Assembly (NCBI RefSeq): GCF_015689175.1
Contig: NZ_CP065047.1
Span: 1,116,001-1,180,000, forward strand
Length of the DNA stretch: 64,000 nt
Source of the DNA: Mycobacterium kubicae
Lineage (GTDB): Bacteria > Actinomycetota > Actinomycetes > Mycobacteriales > Mycobacteriaceae
Reading direction: 5' to 3'
The position numbers and the translations under genes are program-made. Below are positions 35,574-47,542 of the stretch, one piece after another. How positions within the stretch are numbered: the stretch's first letter is position 1; every line of letters begins with the position of its first letter. The notes under the pieces were generated by a model that saw only the letters and a program-made list of their open reading frames with translations, was not told the origin of the DNA and searched no databases.

Positions 35574-36743
35574 CTAACCGGTTGCACGCAGCCGTGCCGC
35601 CTCGGCGCGGCCGATGACCACTCGCATGATCTCGTTGGTGCCTTCCAAGATCCGGTGCACCCGTAGGTCGCGGACGATCTTCTCCAGACCATACTCGCGC
35701 AGATAGCCGTAACCACCGTGCAGCTGCAACGCCTTGTCGGCGACCTCGAAACAGGTGTCGGTGACGTAGCGTTTGGCCATCGCGCACAGCTCGACCTTGT
35801 CGGCGGCGTCCTCGTCGAGCGCATTCGCCGCACGCCACAACATCATTCGCGACGTTTCCAGCCCGGTGGCCATGTCCGCCAAGGTGAACCGGATGGTCGG
35901 TTCGTCGAGCAGCGTGGCGCCAAAGGCCTGCCGCTCCCGCACATAGGCGCCCGCTTTGGTGAAGGCGGATTGCGCACCGCCCAGCGAGCAGGCCGCGATG
36001 TTGAGCCGGCCACCGTTGAGGCCGTTCATCGCGATGCCGAACCCGGCGCCCTCCCCGTCGGCGCCACCCAACATGGCGTCGGCGGGTACCCGCACGCCGT
36101 CCAGGATGACCTGCGCGGTGGGTTGGGCGTGCCAGCCCATCTTCTGCTCCGGCGCGCCGAAACTGAGCCCGGGGGTGTCCTTTTCGACGACGAAGGTGGA
36201 AATGCCGCGTGGGCCGGGCTTTTCCGGCCCGCCGGTGCGGGCCATCACCACGTAGACATCGGACGCGCCGGCTCCGGAGATGAACTGCTTGACGCCGTCG
36301 AGCACGTAGTCCGAACCCTCCCGGACCGCGCGGGTGCTCAGTGCGCTGGCGTCGGATCCGGCACCAGGCTCGGTGAGGCAATAGCTGGCGATGACGTCCA
36401 TGGCCGCCAGTCGCGGCACCCAGGCTTTGCGTTGTTCGGCGGTGCCGTAGGTGTCGATCATCCAGGCGCACATGTTGTGAATCGACAGGAAGGCCGCGGT
36501 CGTCGGGTCGGCGACGGCCAACTGCTCGAAGATGCGCACCCCGTCGAGGCGGCGCAAGCCGCTGCCCCCGACGTCGTCGCGGCAGTAGATGGCCGCCATC
36601 CCGAGTTCGGCGGCCTCGCGCAAGACGTCGGTGGGGAAGTGCTTGGTGGCGTCCCACTCCAGGGCGTGTGGGGCGAGGCGCTTGTCGGCGAAGGCGGCCG
36701 CCGTCTCGGTGATGACGCGTTCTTCGTCGTTGAGGGTGAACAT
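35574..36743 (-). CDS. fadE9: Acyl-CoA dehydrogenase FadE9 (isobutyryl-CoA dehydrogenase type)
   Basis: 389 aa from ATG 36743; the open frame extends upstream only antisense to family sequence within mmsA and is ignored. FAD and substrate motifs: CLTEPGAGSDASALST, QKMGWHAQPTAQV, MQ-type loop replaced by LQLHGGYGYLREYGLEKIVRD, and the base-containing RILEGTNEIMRVVIGR. It desaturates a short branched acyl-CoA. Position between mmsA and mmsB supports isobutyryl-CoA in valine catabolism. 8 nt separate it from the mmsA stop. Confidence 0.93.
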   Translation of the reverse strand: MFTLNDEERVITETAAAFADKRLAPHALEWDATKHFPTDVLREAAELGMAAIYCRDDVGGSGLRRLDGVRIFEQLAVADPTTAAFLSIHNMCAWMIDTYGTAEQRKAWVPRLAAMDVIASYCLTEPGAGSDASALSTRAVREGSDYVLDGVKQFISGAGASDVYVVMARTGGPEKPGPRGISTFVVEKDTPGLSFGAPEQKMGWHAQPTAQVILDGVRVPADAMLGGADGEGAGFGIAMNGLNGGRLNIAACSLGGAQSAFTKAGAYVRERQAFGATLLDEPTIRFTLADMATGLETSRMMLWRAANALDEDAADKVELCAMAKRYVTDTCFEVADKALQLHGGYGYLREYGLEKIVRDLRVHRILEGTNEIMRVVIGRAEAARLRATG

Positions 36744-36751
36744 GCTGGCGG

Positions 36752-38272
36752 TCAATTCATGGTGGGGATGACGAATTCGGCGCCGTCCTTGATGCCGGAG
36801 GGCCACCGCGAGGTCACGGTCTTGACCTTGGTGTAGAACTGGATCGACGCCGGCCCGTGTTGGTTGAGGTCGCCGAATCCGGACCGCTTCCAGCCGCCGA
36901 AGGTGTGGTAGGCCACCGGTACCGGGATGGGCACGTTGACCCCGACCATGCCGACCTGGACCCGGGACACGAAGTCGCGGGCGGTGTCGCCGTCGCGGGT
37001 GAACACCGCCACGCCGTTGCCGTATTCGTGCTCGGAAGGAAGCGCTACGGCTTCTTCGTAGGTCTTGGCTCTGACGATGCACAGCACCGGCCCGAAGATC
37101 TCGTCGGTGTAGATGGACATGTCCGGGGTGACGTGGTCGAACAGGGTGGGGCCGATGAAGAACCCGCCTTCGAGGTTGGCGTCACCGAAGGTGAGGTCGT
37201 CGCTGGCCCGCTCGCGGCCGTCGATGACGATCTCGGCGCCGGCGTCCACGCCCTGGGCGATGTAGTCGCGCACCCGGTGCAGCGCGGCCTCGGTGACCAG
37301 CGGGCCGTAGTCGGCCTTGGGGTCCAGGCTGTGTCCCACGCGCAGGTTGTTGATCCGCTCGATCAGCCTGGCGCGCAAGCGTTCTGCGGTCTGCTCGCCG
37401 ACCGGGACGGCGACGCTGATCGCCATGCAGCGCTCGCCGGCGCTGCCGTACCCGGCGCCGATCAGCGCGTCGACGGCCTGGTCGAGGTCGGCGTCGGGCA
37501 TCACGATCATGTGGTTCTTGGCGCCGCCGAAGCATTGTGACCGCTTGCCGTTGGCCGCCGCGCCCGCGTAGATGTACTGCGCGATGTCCGAGCTGCCGAC
37601 GAAGCCGACCGCCTCGATGTCGGGATGGTTGAGGATGGCGTCGACGGCTTCTTTGTCGCCGTGCACGACCTGGAACAGGCCGGCCGGCAGGCCCGCCTCG
37701 AGGAAGAGCTCGGCCAGGCGCACCGGAACCGACGGGTCACGTTCGCTTGGCTTGAGGATGAACGCGTTCCCGCACGCCAGCGCCGGACCGGCTTTCCACA
37801 GCGGGATCATCGCCGGGAAGTTGAACGGGGTGATGCCGGCGACGACGCCCAGCGGCTGCCGCAACGAGTAGACGTCGATGCCCGGCCCGGCACCTTCGGT
37901 GTACTCACCCTTGAGCAGGTGGGGGATGCCCATGCAGAACTCGATCACCTCGACGCCGCGCTGGATGTCGCCGCGGGCGTCGGCCAGCGTCTTGCCGTGC
38001 TCGAGGGACAGCAGCTCGGACAGCTCGTCGATGTGGGCGTTGACCAGCTCGACGAACTTCATCAGCACGCGGCCGCGGCGCTGGGGATTCCATGCGGCCC
38101 AACCCTTTTGGGCCTCGGCCGCCGACGCCACCGCGGCGTCGATGTCGGCTGGGGAGGCCATCGGCACCTGGGCCTGCACCTGGCCGGTGTTGGGGTTGAA
38201 GACGTCGGCGGTGCGACCGGACTGGCCGTCGGTGCGCCGGCCGTCGATGAAGTGCGGAATCAGTGAAGTCAT
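36752..38272 (-). CDS. mmsA: Methylmalonate-semialdehyde dehydrogenase (acylating)
   Basis: 506 aa from ATG 38272. Aldehyde dehydrogenase fold with TPFNFPAMIP (Asn151 of the oxyanion hole), GFVGSSDIAQYIY and the nucleophile Cys282 in GSAGERCMAISVAVPVG; the RCMA context is typical of the CoA-dependent MMSDH branch. It converts methylmalonate semialdehyde to propionyl-CoA with NAD+ and CoA. First gene of the operon. The 122-nt region before it contains TAGGAT on the minus strand as a possible -10 and an AT-rich stretch around 38310-38335. Confidence 0.95.
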   Translation of the reverse strand: MTSLIPHFIDGRRTDGQSGRTADVFNPNTGQVQAQVPMASPADIDAAVASAAEAQKGWAAWNPQRRGRVLMKFVELVNAHIDELSELLSLEHGKTLADARGDIQRGVEVIEFCMGIPHLLKGEYTEGAGPGIDVYSLRQPLGVVAGITPFNFPAMIPLWKAGPALACGNAFILKPSERDPSVPVRLAELFLEAGLPAGLFQVVHGDKEAVDAILNHPDIEAVGFVGSSDIAQYIYAGAAANGKRSQCFGGAKNHMIVMPDADLDQAVDALIGAGYGSAGERCMAISVAVPVGEQTAERLRARLIERINNLRVGHSLDPKADYGPLVTEAALHRVRDYIAQGVDAGAEIVIDGRERASDDLTFGDANLEGGFFIGPTLFDHVTPDMSIYTDEIFGPVLCIVRAKTYEEAVALPSEHEYGNGVAVFTRDGDTARDFVSRVQVGMVGVNVPIPVPVAYHTFGGWKRSGFGDLNQHGPASIQFYTKVKTVTSRWPSGIKDGAEFVIPTMN

Positions 38273-38394
38273 GGTTGTCCCAAAGAGGCGGAGGAGAGGA
38301 ATAGCGAGGCGATACTTGCATATCCTAGTAACTTGGGTCTGGCGTTGGCAAGCGAGGTGGCTTGCCGACGAAAGGGTGGGGACGGTGGTGCGGC

Positions 38395-39837
38395 TCAGAA
38401 GTCGAAAATCGTTGTTCCAGAACCGGTCGGACTGTAGGAGAGGTAGATCGGGCCTTCCAGGAACGGCGTGATCCCGCTGTTGAAGACGCCGCCCAACCAA
38501 TAGGGCACCACGCTTGTCTGTTGCGCACCCACCGTCGTGGTGTACAGCAACGTGCCGCTGGGCGTGTAGACCGAAACGGTGGTGCCGGCCGGTAAGTACC
38601 CGCCCACGTTGGGCGGGTTGAGGATGTCGGGGATGGATCCGAAGAGGCCGCCGGAATCGATGAACGCACCGCTGGTCTGTTGCAGCGGACCGTTGTTGAT
38701 CTGGATGTTCAGTGTGGTGACCGGCGATCCGGTGACCGACGCGTATGCCGGCAACGGGTTCGGGCCGAATTGCATGACGTGGCCGGGCGCATTGAGGAGC
38801 ACGCCCTGACCGAAGGCGCCCGGCAGTGCGGTCACGGGGCTGGTGCCCAGTGGGCCGTACGCATTGGCCCCGATGCCCAGGATGGCGGGTGCCTGCGAAG
38901 CCGGATAGGTGAAGATGCCGTTCTGCACCACGGAGGTGACCACCGCAACGGTGGTGGGCGCGGTCACGACGCCGTTGCCGAAGTTGACCGTCGAGGTATA
39001 GGTGTTGTAGTACTCCGTCAGGAAATTGCCGAACTGCCCGAAGGTGACGTTGCCGGTGCCGGTGACCGGCCCGAGGGTGGCGAAATCGACGGCCTGGGGC
39101 GGCAAAATGAGCCCCCGCGATCCGGTGTCGACGATGACCGCGGAAGTTGGGCCGCCGCCCACCGAGAGATTGACGAGCAGGCGGGTGCCGTCGAAGCTCA
39201 GCGGGACGGTGGCCAAGCCGGGGGCGCCGGTCGCCCCGGCGATACCCCCTAGCAGTCCACCTGGCCCGCCGGCGCCGCCCAGTGCGACCGGCCCACCGGT
39301 CCCGCCGTTTCCACCGTTGCCGAAGAGCAAACCCGCGGGACCACCGGCGCCGCCGGGCGCGCCCACCGCGGTGCTGTTGCCGCCGTTGCCGCCGTTGCCG
39401 ATCAGTAGGCCGGCCGGGCCGCCGGGTGTCCCCACCCCTTGGGCGTTGGTTATGCCGTTGACCCCGTCGCCGATCAGGGGGCGCCCCAACAAGGCGGTGG
39501 TGGGTGCATTGATCAAGGCCAGGAAGTTCTGCTGCAAGGCCTGCAGCGGATCGACACTGGCGGCCTCGACGGCCGCGTAGGCTCCCGCCGCCGCGTTGAG
39601 GCTTTGCACGAACTCGCTATGGAATGCCGCGGCCTGCGCGCTGATGGCCTGATACGCCGACCCGTGTGCGGAGAACAATTCGGCAATGGCCGTTGACACC
39701 TCGTCGGCGGCCATCGGCAGCAGCGCCGCCGTTTGCGCCGACGCCGCGGCGTGCGCCGCGCCGATGGTCGATTCCAGACCCGCCAACGCGCCCGCGGCTT
39801 CCGCCATGACGTCCGGCACCGCCAATACGAACGACAT
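38395..39837 (-). CDS. PE-domain protein with short PGRS-like linker and pepsin-like aspartic protease domain (PecA-like)
   Basis: 480 aa from ATG 39837, after GGAGGTGGGGG. Residues 1-93 are a PE domain ([20 protein letters not shown]) with a YxxxE export signal (Tyr87-Glu91). The PE linker [13 protein letters not shown] is at 117-128, a short Gly-Asn repeat at about 137-206, then a retropepsin/pepsin-like domain (about 212-480). Both catalytic aspartates are present: DTGS (237-240) and DSGG (394-397). It resembles M. marinum PecA and M. tuberculosis PE_PGRS35/16, exported by a type VII system (probably ESX-5, not the ESX-4 here). No PPE partner gene is nearby. Confidence 0.88.
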   Translation of the reverse strand: MSFVLAVPDVMAEAAGALAGLESTIGAAHAAASAQTAALLPMAADEVSTAIAELFSAHGSAYQAISAQAAAFHSEFVQSLNAAAGAYAAVEAASVDPLQALQQNFLALINAPTTALLGRPLIGDGVNGITNAQGVGTPGGPAGLLIGNGGNGGNSTAVGAPGGAGGPAGLLFGNGGNGGTGGPVALGGAGGPGGLLGGIAGATGAPGLATVPLSFDGTRLLVNLSVGGGPTSAVIVDTGSRGLILPPQAVDFATLGPVTGTGNVTFGQFGNFLTEYYNTYTSTVNFGNGVVTAPTTVAVVTSVVQNGIFTYPASQAPAILGIGANAYGPLGTSPVTALPGAFGQGVLLNAPGHVMQFGPNPLPAYASVTGSPVTTLNIQINNGPLQQTSGAFIDSGGLFGSIPDILNPPNVGGYLPAGTTVSVYTPSGTLLYTTTVGAQQTSVVPYWLGGVFNSGITPFLEGPIYLSYSPTGSGTTIFDF

Positions 39838-40232
39838 CCCCCACCTCCAGCGTTCCCAGGGAGCGAAGGTCGCGGCCCGACCGACGACAATGCGGATGTT
39901 AGCGACATTTGATTGCAGCGAAGTCGGTTTCGCTGGTTTTGGCATCGTGCCGAATCGTCAAGCCTCACGCAGGGATTGGCGAACTCACCGAAACCGCTTA
40001 TAACGCAACGTCTTTAGAGCGTTTCGACGAGCACCCGGTCGGTGCCGCGCAACGGCGCGTCGGGCCGACGGCGCCATCGGCAACATTTGGATACTGGAAG
40101 TTCAGTTCTGGCAGCAAATTTCGTTCCAGGAGTTTGCGCCGCAGCGCAGAATCCATGTTGCCATCGCTGAAGTGTTGCGACACCGAGCCTTACGGTTGGC
40201 AGCGCCGCTGGATGACGGGGAAGAAGCTTGGG
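39838..40232. other. 395-nt gap without a supported gene
   Basis: Small open frames exist here but none has a convincing start, codon pattern or family match. The segment is less GC-rich around 39895-40020. It holds one hairpin, CAGCGAA with TTCGCTG and a 6-nt loop (39916-39935). It must contain the promoter of the PE-protease gene. Confidence 0.6.
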
Positions 40233-40847
40233 TTAGTTGCCGGAGCCCTGTAGGCCCGCCACGAAGCTTTGCGCTTCCTCCCACGTGGGCAACAAGCCCG
40301 ACGCCCGCACTTCGTCGAAGCTGGGCGCTACGGCATCGCGGTCGGACAGGCTGGGCTCGGCGCCGTCGACCAGCGGCCACTCGATGCCCAACGCCGGGTC
40401 GGTGGCTTTGATGGTGTGCTCACGCTGTGGGTTGTATTCCGCCGAGCACAGGTACATCACCGTCGAATTGTCTTGCAGGGCAAGGAATCCGTGCGCCAAA
40501 CCTTCGGAGATGTAGATGGTCCGCCGGTCCTGGTCGTCGAGCAGTACGGAGTCCCAGCGGCCGAATGTCGGAGAGCCGACCCGGATGTCGACGACGACGT
40601 CGAACACCGAACCCGCCACGCAGGTCACGTACTTGGCTTGGCTGGGCGGCAGTTGAGCGAAATGCAGGCCGCGCAGCACGCCGGCCGCCGACACCGAGCA
40701 GTTGGCCTGGCGGACGTCGAGACGGTGACCGGCGAACGCGGTGAATCCGCGGTCGGTGAGCCATTCGAAGAACATTCCCCGGGAGTCACCGTGGATGGTG
40801 GGAGTGATCTCCCAGGCGCCGGGAACCGCGAGTTCGCGTACCTTCAT
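40233..40847 (-). CDS. rmlC: dTDP-4-dehydrorhamnose 3,5-epimerase
   Basis: 204 aa, cupin fold. Catalytic His62 (LRGLHFAQ) and Tyr132 (TVMYLCSAEYNP) match the family numbering. It epimerises dTDP-4-keto-6-deoxyglucose, the third step to dTDP-rhamnose, needed for the rhamnosyl linker between peptidoglycan and arabinogalactan. The ATG is 1 nt after the rmlB stop, so the two are coupled. M. tuberculosis counterpart: Rv3465. Confidence 0.96.
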   Translation of the reverse strand: MKVRELAVPGAWEITPTIHGDSRGMFFEWLTDRGFTAFAGHRLDVRQANCSVSAAGVLRGLHFAQLPPSQAKYVTCVAGSVFDVVVDIRVGSPTFGRWDSVLLDDQDRRTIYISEGLAHGFLALQDNSTVMYLCSAEYNPQREHTIKATDPALGIEWPLVDGAEPSLSDRDAVAPSFDEVRASGLLPTWEEAQSFVAGLQGSGN

Positions 40848-40848
40848 G

Positions 40849-41847
<999 letters not shown>

Positions 41848-41854
41848 TCAAACC

Positions 41855-42715
41855 CTAACGGCTCAGCCCCAGTGGTCCGGCCAGTTCGCTCAGTACGGGC
41901 AGTAGCTTGTCCGCCTTGAAGGCGCCCAGCACCTGAATGGCGACATGGTCGGCGCCCGCTTGGACATGCTCGTCGAGACGCTGTGCGATGGCCTCGGCGC
42001 TGCCGTAGGCCACCAGGGCGTCGATCAGCCGGTCGCTGCCGGGTTTGCGCACGTCATCCGGGGTGAAGCCGAGCCGCAGCCAGTTGTTCACGTAGTTGCT
42101 CAGGCCGAGATAGAAGTCGATGAACTTGCGGCCGGTGGCGCGGGCCTCGTCGCGGTCGGTGGTGAGCACCACCTTGTGTTCAGGCGCCAAGAACACCGAG
42201 TTCCCCAGCAATTCACGTGCCTTGGCCGTGTGTTCGGGCGTCGTCAGGTACGGGTGGGCGCCGGCCGCACGCTCGGCGGAAAGCCGCAGCACCTCGGGCC
42301 CCAGCGCAGCCAGTACCCGACGGCTGTTGGGCACTCGGCCCGCGTCGAGTTCGTCGAGGTAACCCACCAGCGCGTCATAGGGCTTGGTGTACTCCTGCGT
42401 CGCCTCGGGGTGTCCGACGCCCACACCCAGCACGAATCGCCCGGGGTGGGCGCTCTCGATGCGCTGGAAGGACTGGGCGACGGTCGCCGCCGGGGCTGAC
42501 CACACGTTGACGATCCCGGTCGCCAGCTGCAGCGACGTCGTCTGCGCCAGCGCGGGTTCGACCCACGACAACTCGGCGTCCGGTGATCCGCCGATCCAGG
42601 CCGCGCCATAGCCGGCCGCTTCGATCTGGCCGGCCAGCTCTGGGTCGATGGAACGAGTGCCCAGCCAGACCCCGTAGCGGCCCAGCTCGGGTTTGAGTCC
42701 ACTGCCTGCGGTCAT
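41855..42715 (-). CDS. LLM-class F420-dependent oxidoreductase (Rv3463-like), copy 1
   Basis: 286 aa. Family segments: AAGYGAAWIGGSPDAELSWV, LQLATGIVNVW, HPGRFVLGVGVGHPEATQEY and RRVLAALGPEVLRL. It belongs to the mycobacterial subfamily of luciferase-like enzymes represented by Rv3463, which neighbours rmlB in M. tuberculosis. It should use F420; the substrate is unknown. It lies 25 nt downstream of a close paralog. Confidence 0.9.
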   Translation of the reverse strand: MTAGSGLKPELGRYGVWLGTRSIDPELAGQIEAAGYGAAWIGGSPDAELSWVEPALAQTTSLQLATGIVNVWSAPAATVAQSFQRIESAHPGRFVLGVGVGHPEATQEYTKPYDALVGYLDELDAGRVPNSRRVLAALGPEVLRLSAERAAGAHPYLTTPEHTAKARELLGNSVFLAPEHKVVLTTDRDEARATGRKFIDFYLGLSNYVNNWLRLGFTPDDVRKPGSDRLIDALVAYGSAEAIAQRLDEHVQAGADHVAIQVLGAFKADKLLPVLSELAGPLGLSR

Positions 42716-42740
42716 CTTCGTCCCCCTACGCGTCGATTGC

Positions 42741-43592
42741 TCACGACTGATTCAGCCCGAGTGGGCCGGCCAATTCGGCCAGCGCCGGTACCAGGTTTTC
42801 ATCCTTGGTGAGGACCAGCACAGGCACATGGTCGGCACCGGCGTCGAGGTGCTCCTTGAGCCGCGCCGCGATCTGCTCCGGGGTGCCGTACGCGATCACG
42901 GAGTCGACTAGACGGTCGCTGCCGGGGCGGGTGATTTCTTCATCGGAGAAGCCCAGTCGCTTCCAGTTGCTGCGGTAGTTGACTAGGTCGAAGTAGATAT
43001 CGAGCGCCTTGCGGCCCACCTTGCGGGCCTTTTCGGTGTCCGAGGTCAGCACCACCTGATGTCCGGGAGCCAGGAACGCCGATGGCCCCAGCAGCTCGCG
43101 CGCCTGCGCGGTGTGTTCCGGCGGACTCAGGTAGGGGTGCGCCCCGGCGCTGCGTTGCGCCGAAAGCTTCAACACTCGCGGACCCAATGCGGCCACCACG
43201 CGCCGGTTGGCGGGCACACCGTGTTCGTCGAGCCGGTCGAGGTATTCCACCAGCGCGTCGTAGGGCTTTCGGTACTCGCTGTGCGCCTCGGGATGCCCGA
43301 CGCCGATGCCGAGCAGGAAGCGGCCCGGGTAGGCCTGGTCGATCCGATGAAAGGACTCGGCCACCTGCTTGGCGGGTGCGGTCCAGATGTTGACGATGCC
43401 GGTGGCCACCTGCAGGGTGGTGGTCGCCGCCAAGATGGGTTCGACCCAGGCCAGTTCAGCCGGTGGCGAACCGCCGACCCAGACGGCGCCGTAGCCCAGC
43501 GCCTCGATTTCCTTCGCTTGCTGCGGCGTCAGACCAAGGGTGAATGATCCGAACCGGCCCAGATTTGGCTTCTTATCAGCAACATCGGTCAT
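42741..43592 (-). CDS. LLM-class F420-dependent oxidoreductase (Rv3463-like), copy 2
   Basis: 283 aa from ATG 43592 (TDVADKKPNLGRFGSFTLG); the open frame runs about 500 nt further upstream without family sequence and is not used. Same motifs as copy 1: ALGYGAVWVGGSPPAELAWV, LQVATGIVNIW, PGRFLLGIGVGHPEAHSEY and RRVVAALGPRVLKLSAQR. By eye more than half of the aligned positions are identical. M. tuberculosis has one gene here, so this is a tandem duplicate. It probably starts the minus-strand unit ending in rmlC. Confidence 0.9.
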   Translation of the reverse strand: MTDVADKKPNLGRFGSFTLGLTPQQAKEIEALGYGAVWVGGSPPAELAWVEPILAATTTLQVATGIVNIWTAPAKQVAESFHRIDQAYPGRFLLGIGVGHPEAHSEYRKPYDALVEYLDRLDEHGVPANRRVVAALGPRVLKLSAQRSAGAHPYLSPPEHTAQARELLGPSAFLAPGHQVVLTSDTEKARKVGRKALDIYFDLVNYRSNWKRLGFSDEEITRPGSDRLVDSVIAYGTPEQIAARLKEHLDAGADHVPVLVLTKDENLVPALAELAGPLGLNQS

Positions 43593-43718
43593 GCTTGCTC
43601 TAACCCGCCCGCTGACGTGCGCTATTCCGGTTCGCGACGTTTTGCGCCGGATGCGGCGATGCGAGTATTGTGGGACGACGGCGCGGCGTCCGTGCCGGCT
43701 TCTGGCGTGCCCAGTCTT

Positions 43719-43747
43719 GAAATTCCCCGGAATTGTCGCGGAATTTC
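43719..43747 (+). repeat. Nested inverted repeat upstream of infA
   Basis: GAAATTCC (43719-43726) pairs with GGAATTTC (43740-43747) around a 13-nt loop. Inside, AATTCC and GGAATT form a second, smaller palindrome (43721-43734). It lies about 90 nt before infA in a 243-nt region between divergent genes, so it could be an operator or part of the infA leader. Confidence 0.45.
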
Positions 43748-43835
43748 CACCACCGGCCCACGTTGAGTAGTCGTAGTACGTGCTGCGCCCGAACCGGGTG
43801 CACCGACGAGGATAGATAAGGATCGCCACAACGTA

Positions 43836-44057
43836 ATGGCCAAGAAGGACGGTGCCATAGAGGTCGAGGGTCGCGTGGTCGAACCCCTGCCCAATGCCAT
43901 GTTTCGCATTGAGCTGGAGAACGGTCACAAGGTGCTCGCCCATATCAGCGGCAAGATGCGGCAGCACTACATCCGCATCCTCCCCGAAGACCGGGTGGTA
44001 GTGGAGTTGTCGCCCTACGACTTGTCGCGGGGCCGCATCGTTTACCGGTACAAGTAA
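43836..44057 (+). CDS. infA: Translation initiation factor IF-1
   Basis: 73 aa, the standard length. S1/OB-fold protein with [36 protein letters not shown] and [20 protein letters not shown]-1 occupies the ribosomal A site during initiation. It opens the infA-rpmJ-rpsM-rpsK-rpsD-rpoA-rplQ cluster. A clear -10/-35 pair was not identified; AAGGA upstream is a weak Shine-Dalgarno. Confidence 0.97.
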
Positions 44058-44089
44058 GCACACGAACGAGAACAGGACCGAGAACAGCC

Positions 44090-44203
44090 GTGAAGGTGAA
44101 CCCAAGCGTCAAGCCGATCTGTGACAAGTGCAGGGTGATCCGTCGGCATGGGCGGGTCATGGTGATCTGCCAAGATCCCCGCCACAAGCAGCGGCAGGGC
44201 TGA
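44090..44203 (+). CDS. rpmJ: 50S ribosomal protein L36, zinc-binding type
   Basis: 37 aa from GTG 44090 ([13 protein letters not shown], then [12 protein letters not shown]). Zinc ligands Cys11, Cys14, Cys27 and His32 are all present, so this is the zinc-containing form. It is the smallest ribosomal protein and sits in 23S rRNA domain VI near L6. Located between infA and rpsM as in nearly all bacteria. The 156-nt gap to rpsM contains a GCCCGG/CCGGGC hairpin (44276-44294). Confidence 0.97.
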   Translation: MKVNPSVKPICDKCRVIRRHGRVMVICQDPRHKQRQG

Positions 44204-44359
44204 CCCGCGCCCCAAGGCGCAGACAACTGAATGCAGACCTCCCAGCACCAATGAGCGGATAGGCCGTTCATCCACGCCCGGACGAAGGCCGGGCCCTCGC
44301 CAGCAGGCGGGGAACGGACTGGGAAAAGACCTTCGCTTGAGATAAGAGGAAACGCCCCT

Positions 44360-44734
44360 ATGGCTCGACTAGTAGGCGTCGATCTGCCGCGTGACAAGCG
44401 GATGGAGATCGCGCTGACGTACATCTTCGGCATCGGCCGAACCCGCTCCAACGAGATTCTGGCAGCCACCGGCATCGATAAGGACCTGCGCACCAGGGAC
44501 CTGACCGATGACCAACTGACCCAGCTGCGTGACTACATCGAAGCGACCCTGAAGGTCGAGGGTGACCTGCGCCGCGAGGTGCAGGCCGACATCCGTCGCA
44601 AGATCGAGATCGGCTGCTACCAGGGTCTGCGGCACCGCCGCGGCCTGCCGGTGCGCGGCCAACGGACCAAGACCAATGCGCGTACCCGCAAGGGTCCCAA
44701 GCGCACCATCGCGGGCAAGAAGAAGGCCAGGTAA
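44360..44734 (+). CDS. rpsM: 30S ribosomal protein S13
   Basis: 124 aa with [33 protein letters not shown] and the C-terminal [20 protein letters not shown]. It sits at the top of the 30S head and contacts L5 and P-site tRNA. ATG after GAGGAAA. rpsK follows 3 nt later. Confidence 0.98.
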   Translation: MARLVGVDLPRDKRMEIALTYIFGIGRTRSNEILAATGIDKDLRTRDLTDDQLTQLRDYIEATLKVEGDLRREVQADIRRKIEIGCYQGLRHRRGLPVRGQRTKTNARTRKGPKRTIAGKKKAR

Positions 44735-44737
44735 TCG

Positions 44738-45154
44738 ATGCCACCGAAGAAGGCAACCGCGTCCGGTCCCAAGAAGGGACAGAAGACTCGGCGGCGGGAG
44801 AAGAAGAACGTTCCGCACGGTGCTGCCCACATCAAGAGCACCTTCAACAACACGATCGTGACGATCACCGACCCCCAGGGCAATGTCATCGCGTGGGCGT
44901 CGTCGGGACACGTCGGGTTCAAGGGGTCGCGCAAGTCGACGCCGTTCGCCGCCCAGCTGGCCGCGGAGAACGCCGCGCGCAAGGCCCAGGAGCACGGTGT
45001 GCGTAAGGTCGACGTCTTCGTGAAGGGCCCGGGTTCGGGCCGGGAAACCGCGATCCGGTCGCTGCAGGCCGCGGGGCTGGAGGTCGGCGCGATCTCCGAT
45101 GTCACCCCTCAGCCGCACAACGGATGCCGTCCGCCCAAGCGCCGTCGCGTCTAG
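44738..45154 (+). CDS. rpsK: 30S ribosomal protein S11
   Basis: 138 aa. The mycobacterial Lys-rich N terminus ([20 protein letters not shown]) precedes the conserved core SFNNTIVT-type segment ([20 protein letters not shown]) and the end [19 protein letters not shown]. It lies on the platform of the 30S subunit with S7 near the mRNA exit. ATG 44738; 12 nt to rpsD. Confidence 0.98.
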   Translation: MPPKKATASGPKKGQKTRRREKKNVPHGAAHIKSTFNNTIVTITDPQGNVIAWASSGHVGFKGSRKSTPFAAQLAAENAARKAQEHGVRKVDVFVKGPGSGRETAIRSLQAAGLEVGAISDVTPQPHNGCRPPKRRRV

Positions 45155-45166
45155 GAGAGATAACTC

Positions 45167-46901
<1,735 letters not shown>

Positions 46902-46960
46902 AGGAAATCCGTCCCGGTCCTACCTGATACGGGGACCGGCCCCAATTAGGAGAAGTCGCA

Positions 46961-47542
46961 ATGCCCAAGCCCACCAAGGGCCCTCGCCTCGGCGGGTCGT
47001 CTTCGCACCAGAAGGCGCTGCTGGCCAACCTGGCCACGTCGTTGTTCGAGCACGGCCGGATCAAGACCACCGAGCCGAAGGCCCGGGCGTTGCGGCCCTA
47101 CGCCGAGAAGCTGATCACCCACGCCAAGAAGGGCACGTTGCACAATCGGCGTGAGGTGCTCAAGAAGATCCGGGACAAGGATGTGGTGCACGCCTTGTTC
47201 GCCGAGATCGGGCCGTTCTTCTCCGACCGCAACGGCGGTTACACCCGCATCATCAAGGTCGAGCCGCGCAAGGGCGACAATGCCCCGATGGCCGTGATCG
47301 AGTTGGTGCGGGAGAAGACGGTCACCTCGGAGGCGGATCGCGCGCGTCGGGCCAAGCCGGCCAAGAAGGCCGCGCCGGAGGCGGCGGCCGCGGCACCGCA
47401 GGCGTCGGTCGAGCCGGCGGCGGTGGACGATTCGGCAGCCGACGAGGTCGCCGAGGATTCTGCGGTCGAAGACACCCCCGAGGCGGCGGCCGCGACCCCG
47501 CAAGCGGGTGTCGAAGACGCTGACGAGGCCGCCGAGAATTAG
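46961..47542 (+). CDS. rplQ: 50S ribosomal protein L17
   Basis: 193 aa. The first about 120 residues are canonical L17 ([39 protein letters not shown]). The remaining about 70 are an Ala/Glu/Pro-rich acidic tail typical of mycobacteria, with near-repeats ([24 protein letters not shown]). It lies near the exit tunnel. AATTAGGAGAAG gives the Shine-Dalgarno. The truA start lies inside its 3' end. Confidence 0.97.
   Translation: MPKPTKGPRLGGSSSHQKALLANLATSLFEHGRIKTTEPKARALRPYAEKLITHAKKGTLHNRREVLKKIRDKDVVHALFAEIGPFFSDRNGGYTRIIKVEPRKGDNAPMAVIELVREKTVTSEADRARRAKPAKKAAPEAAAAAPQASVEPAAVDDSAADEVAEDSAVEDTPEAAAATPQAGVEDADEAAEN

Noticed and set aside
39998..40183. 61-residue minus-strand frame in the gap before rmlC
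   Set aside because: No Shine-Dalgarno, no family resemblance, and atypical codon use.
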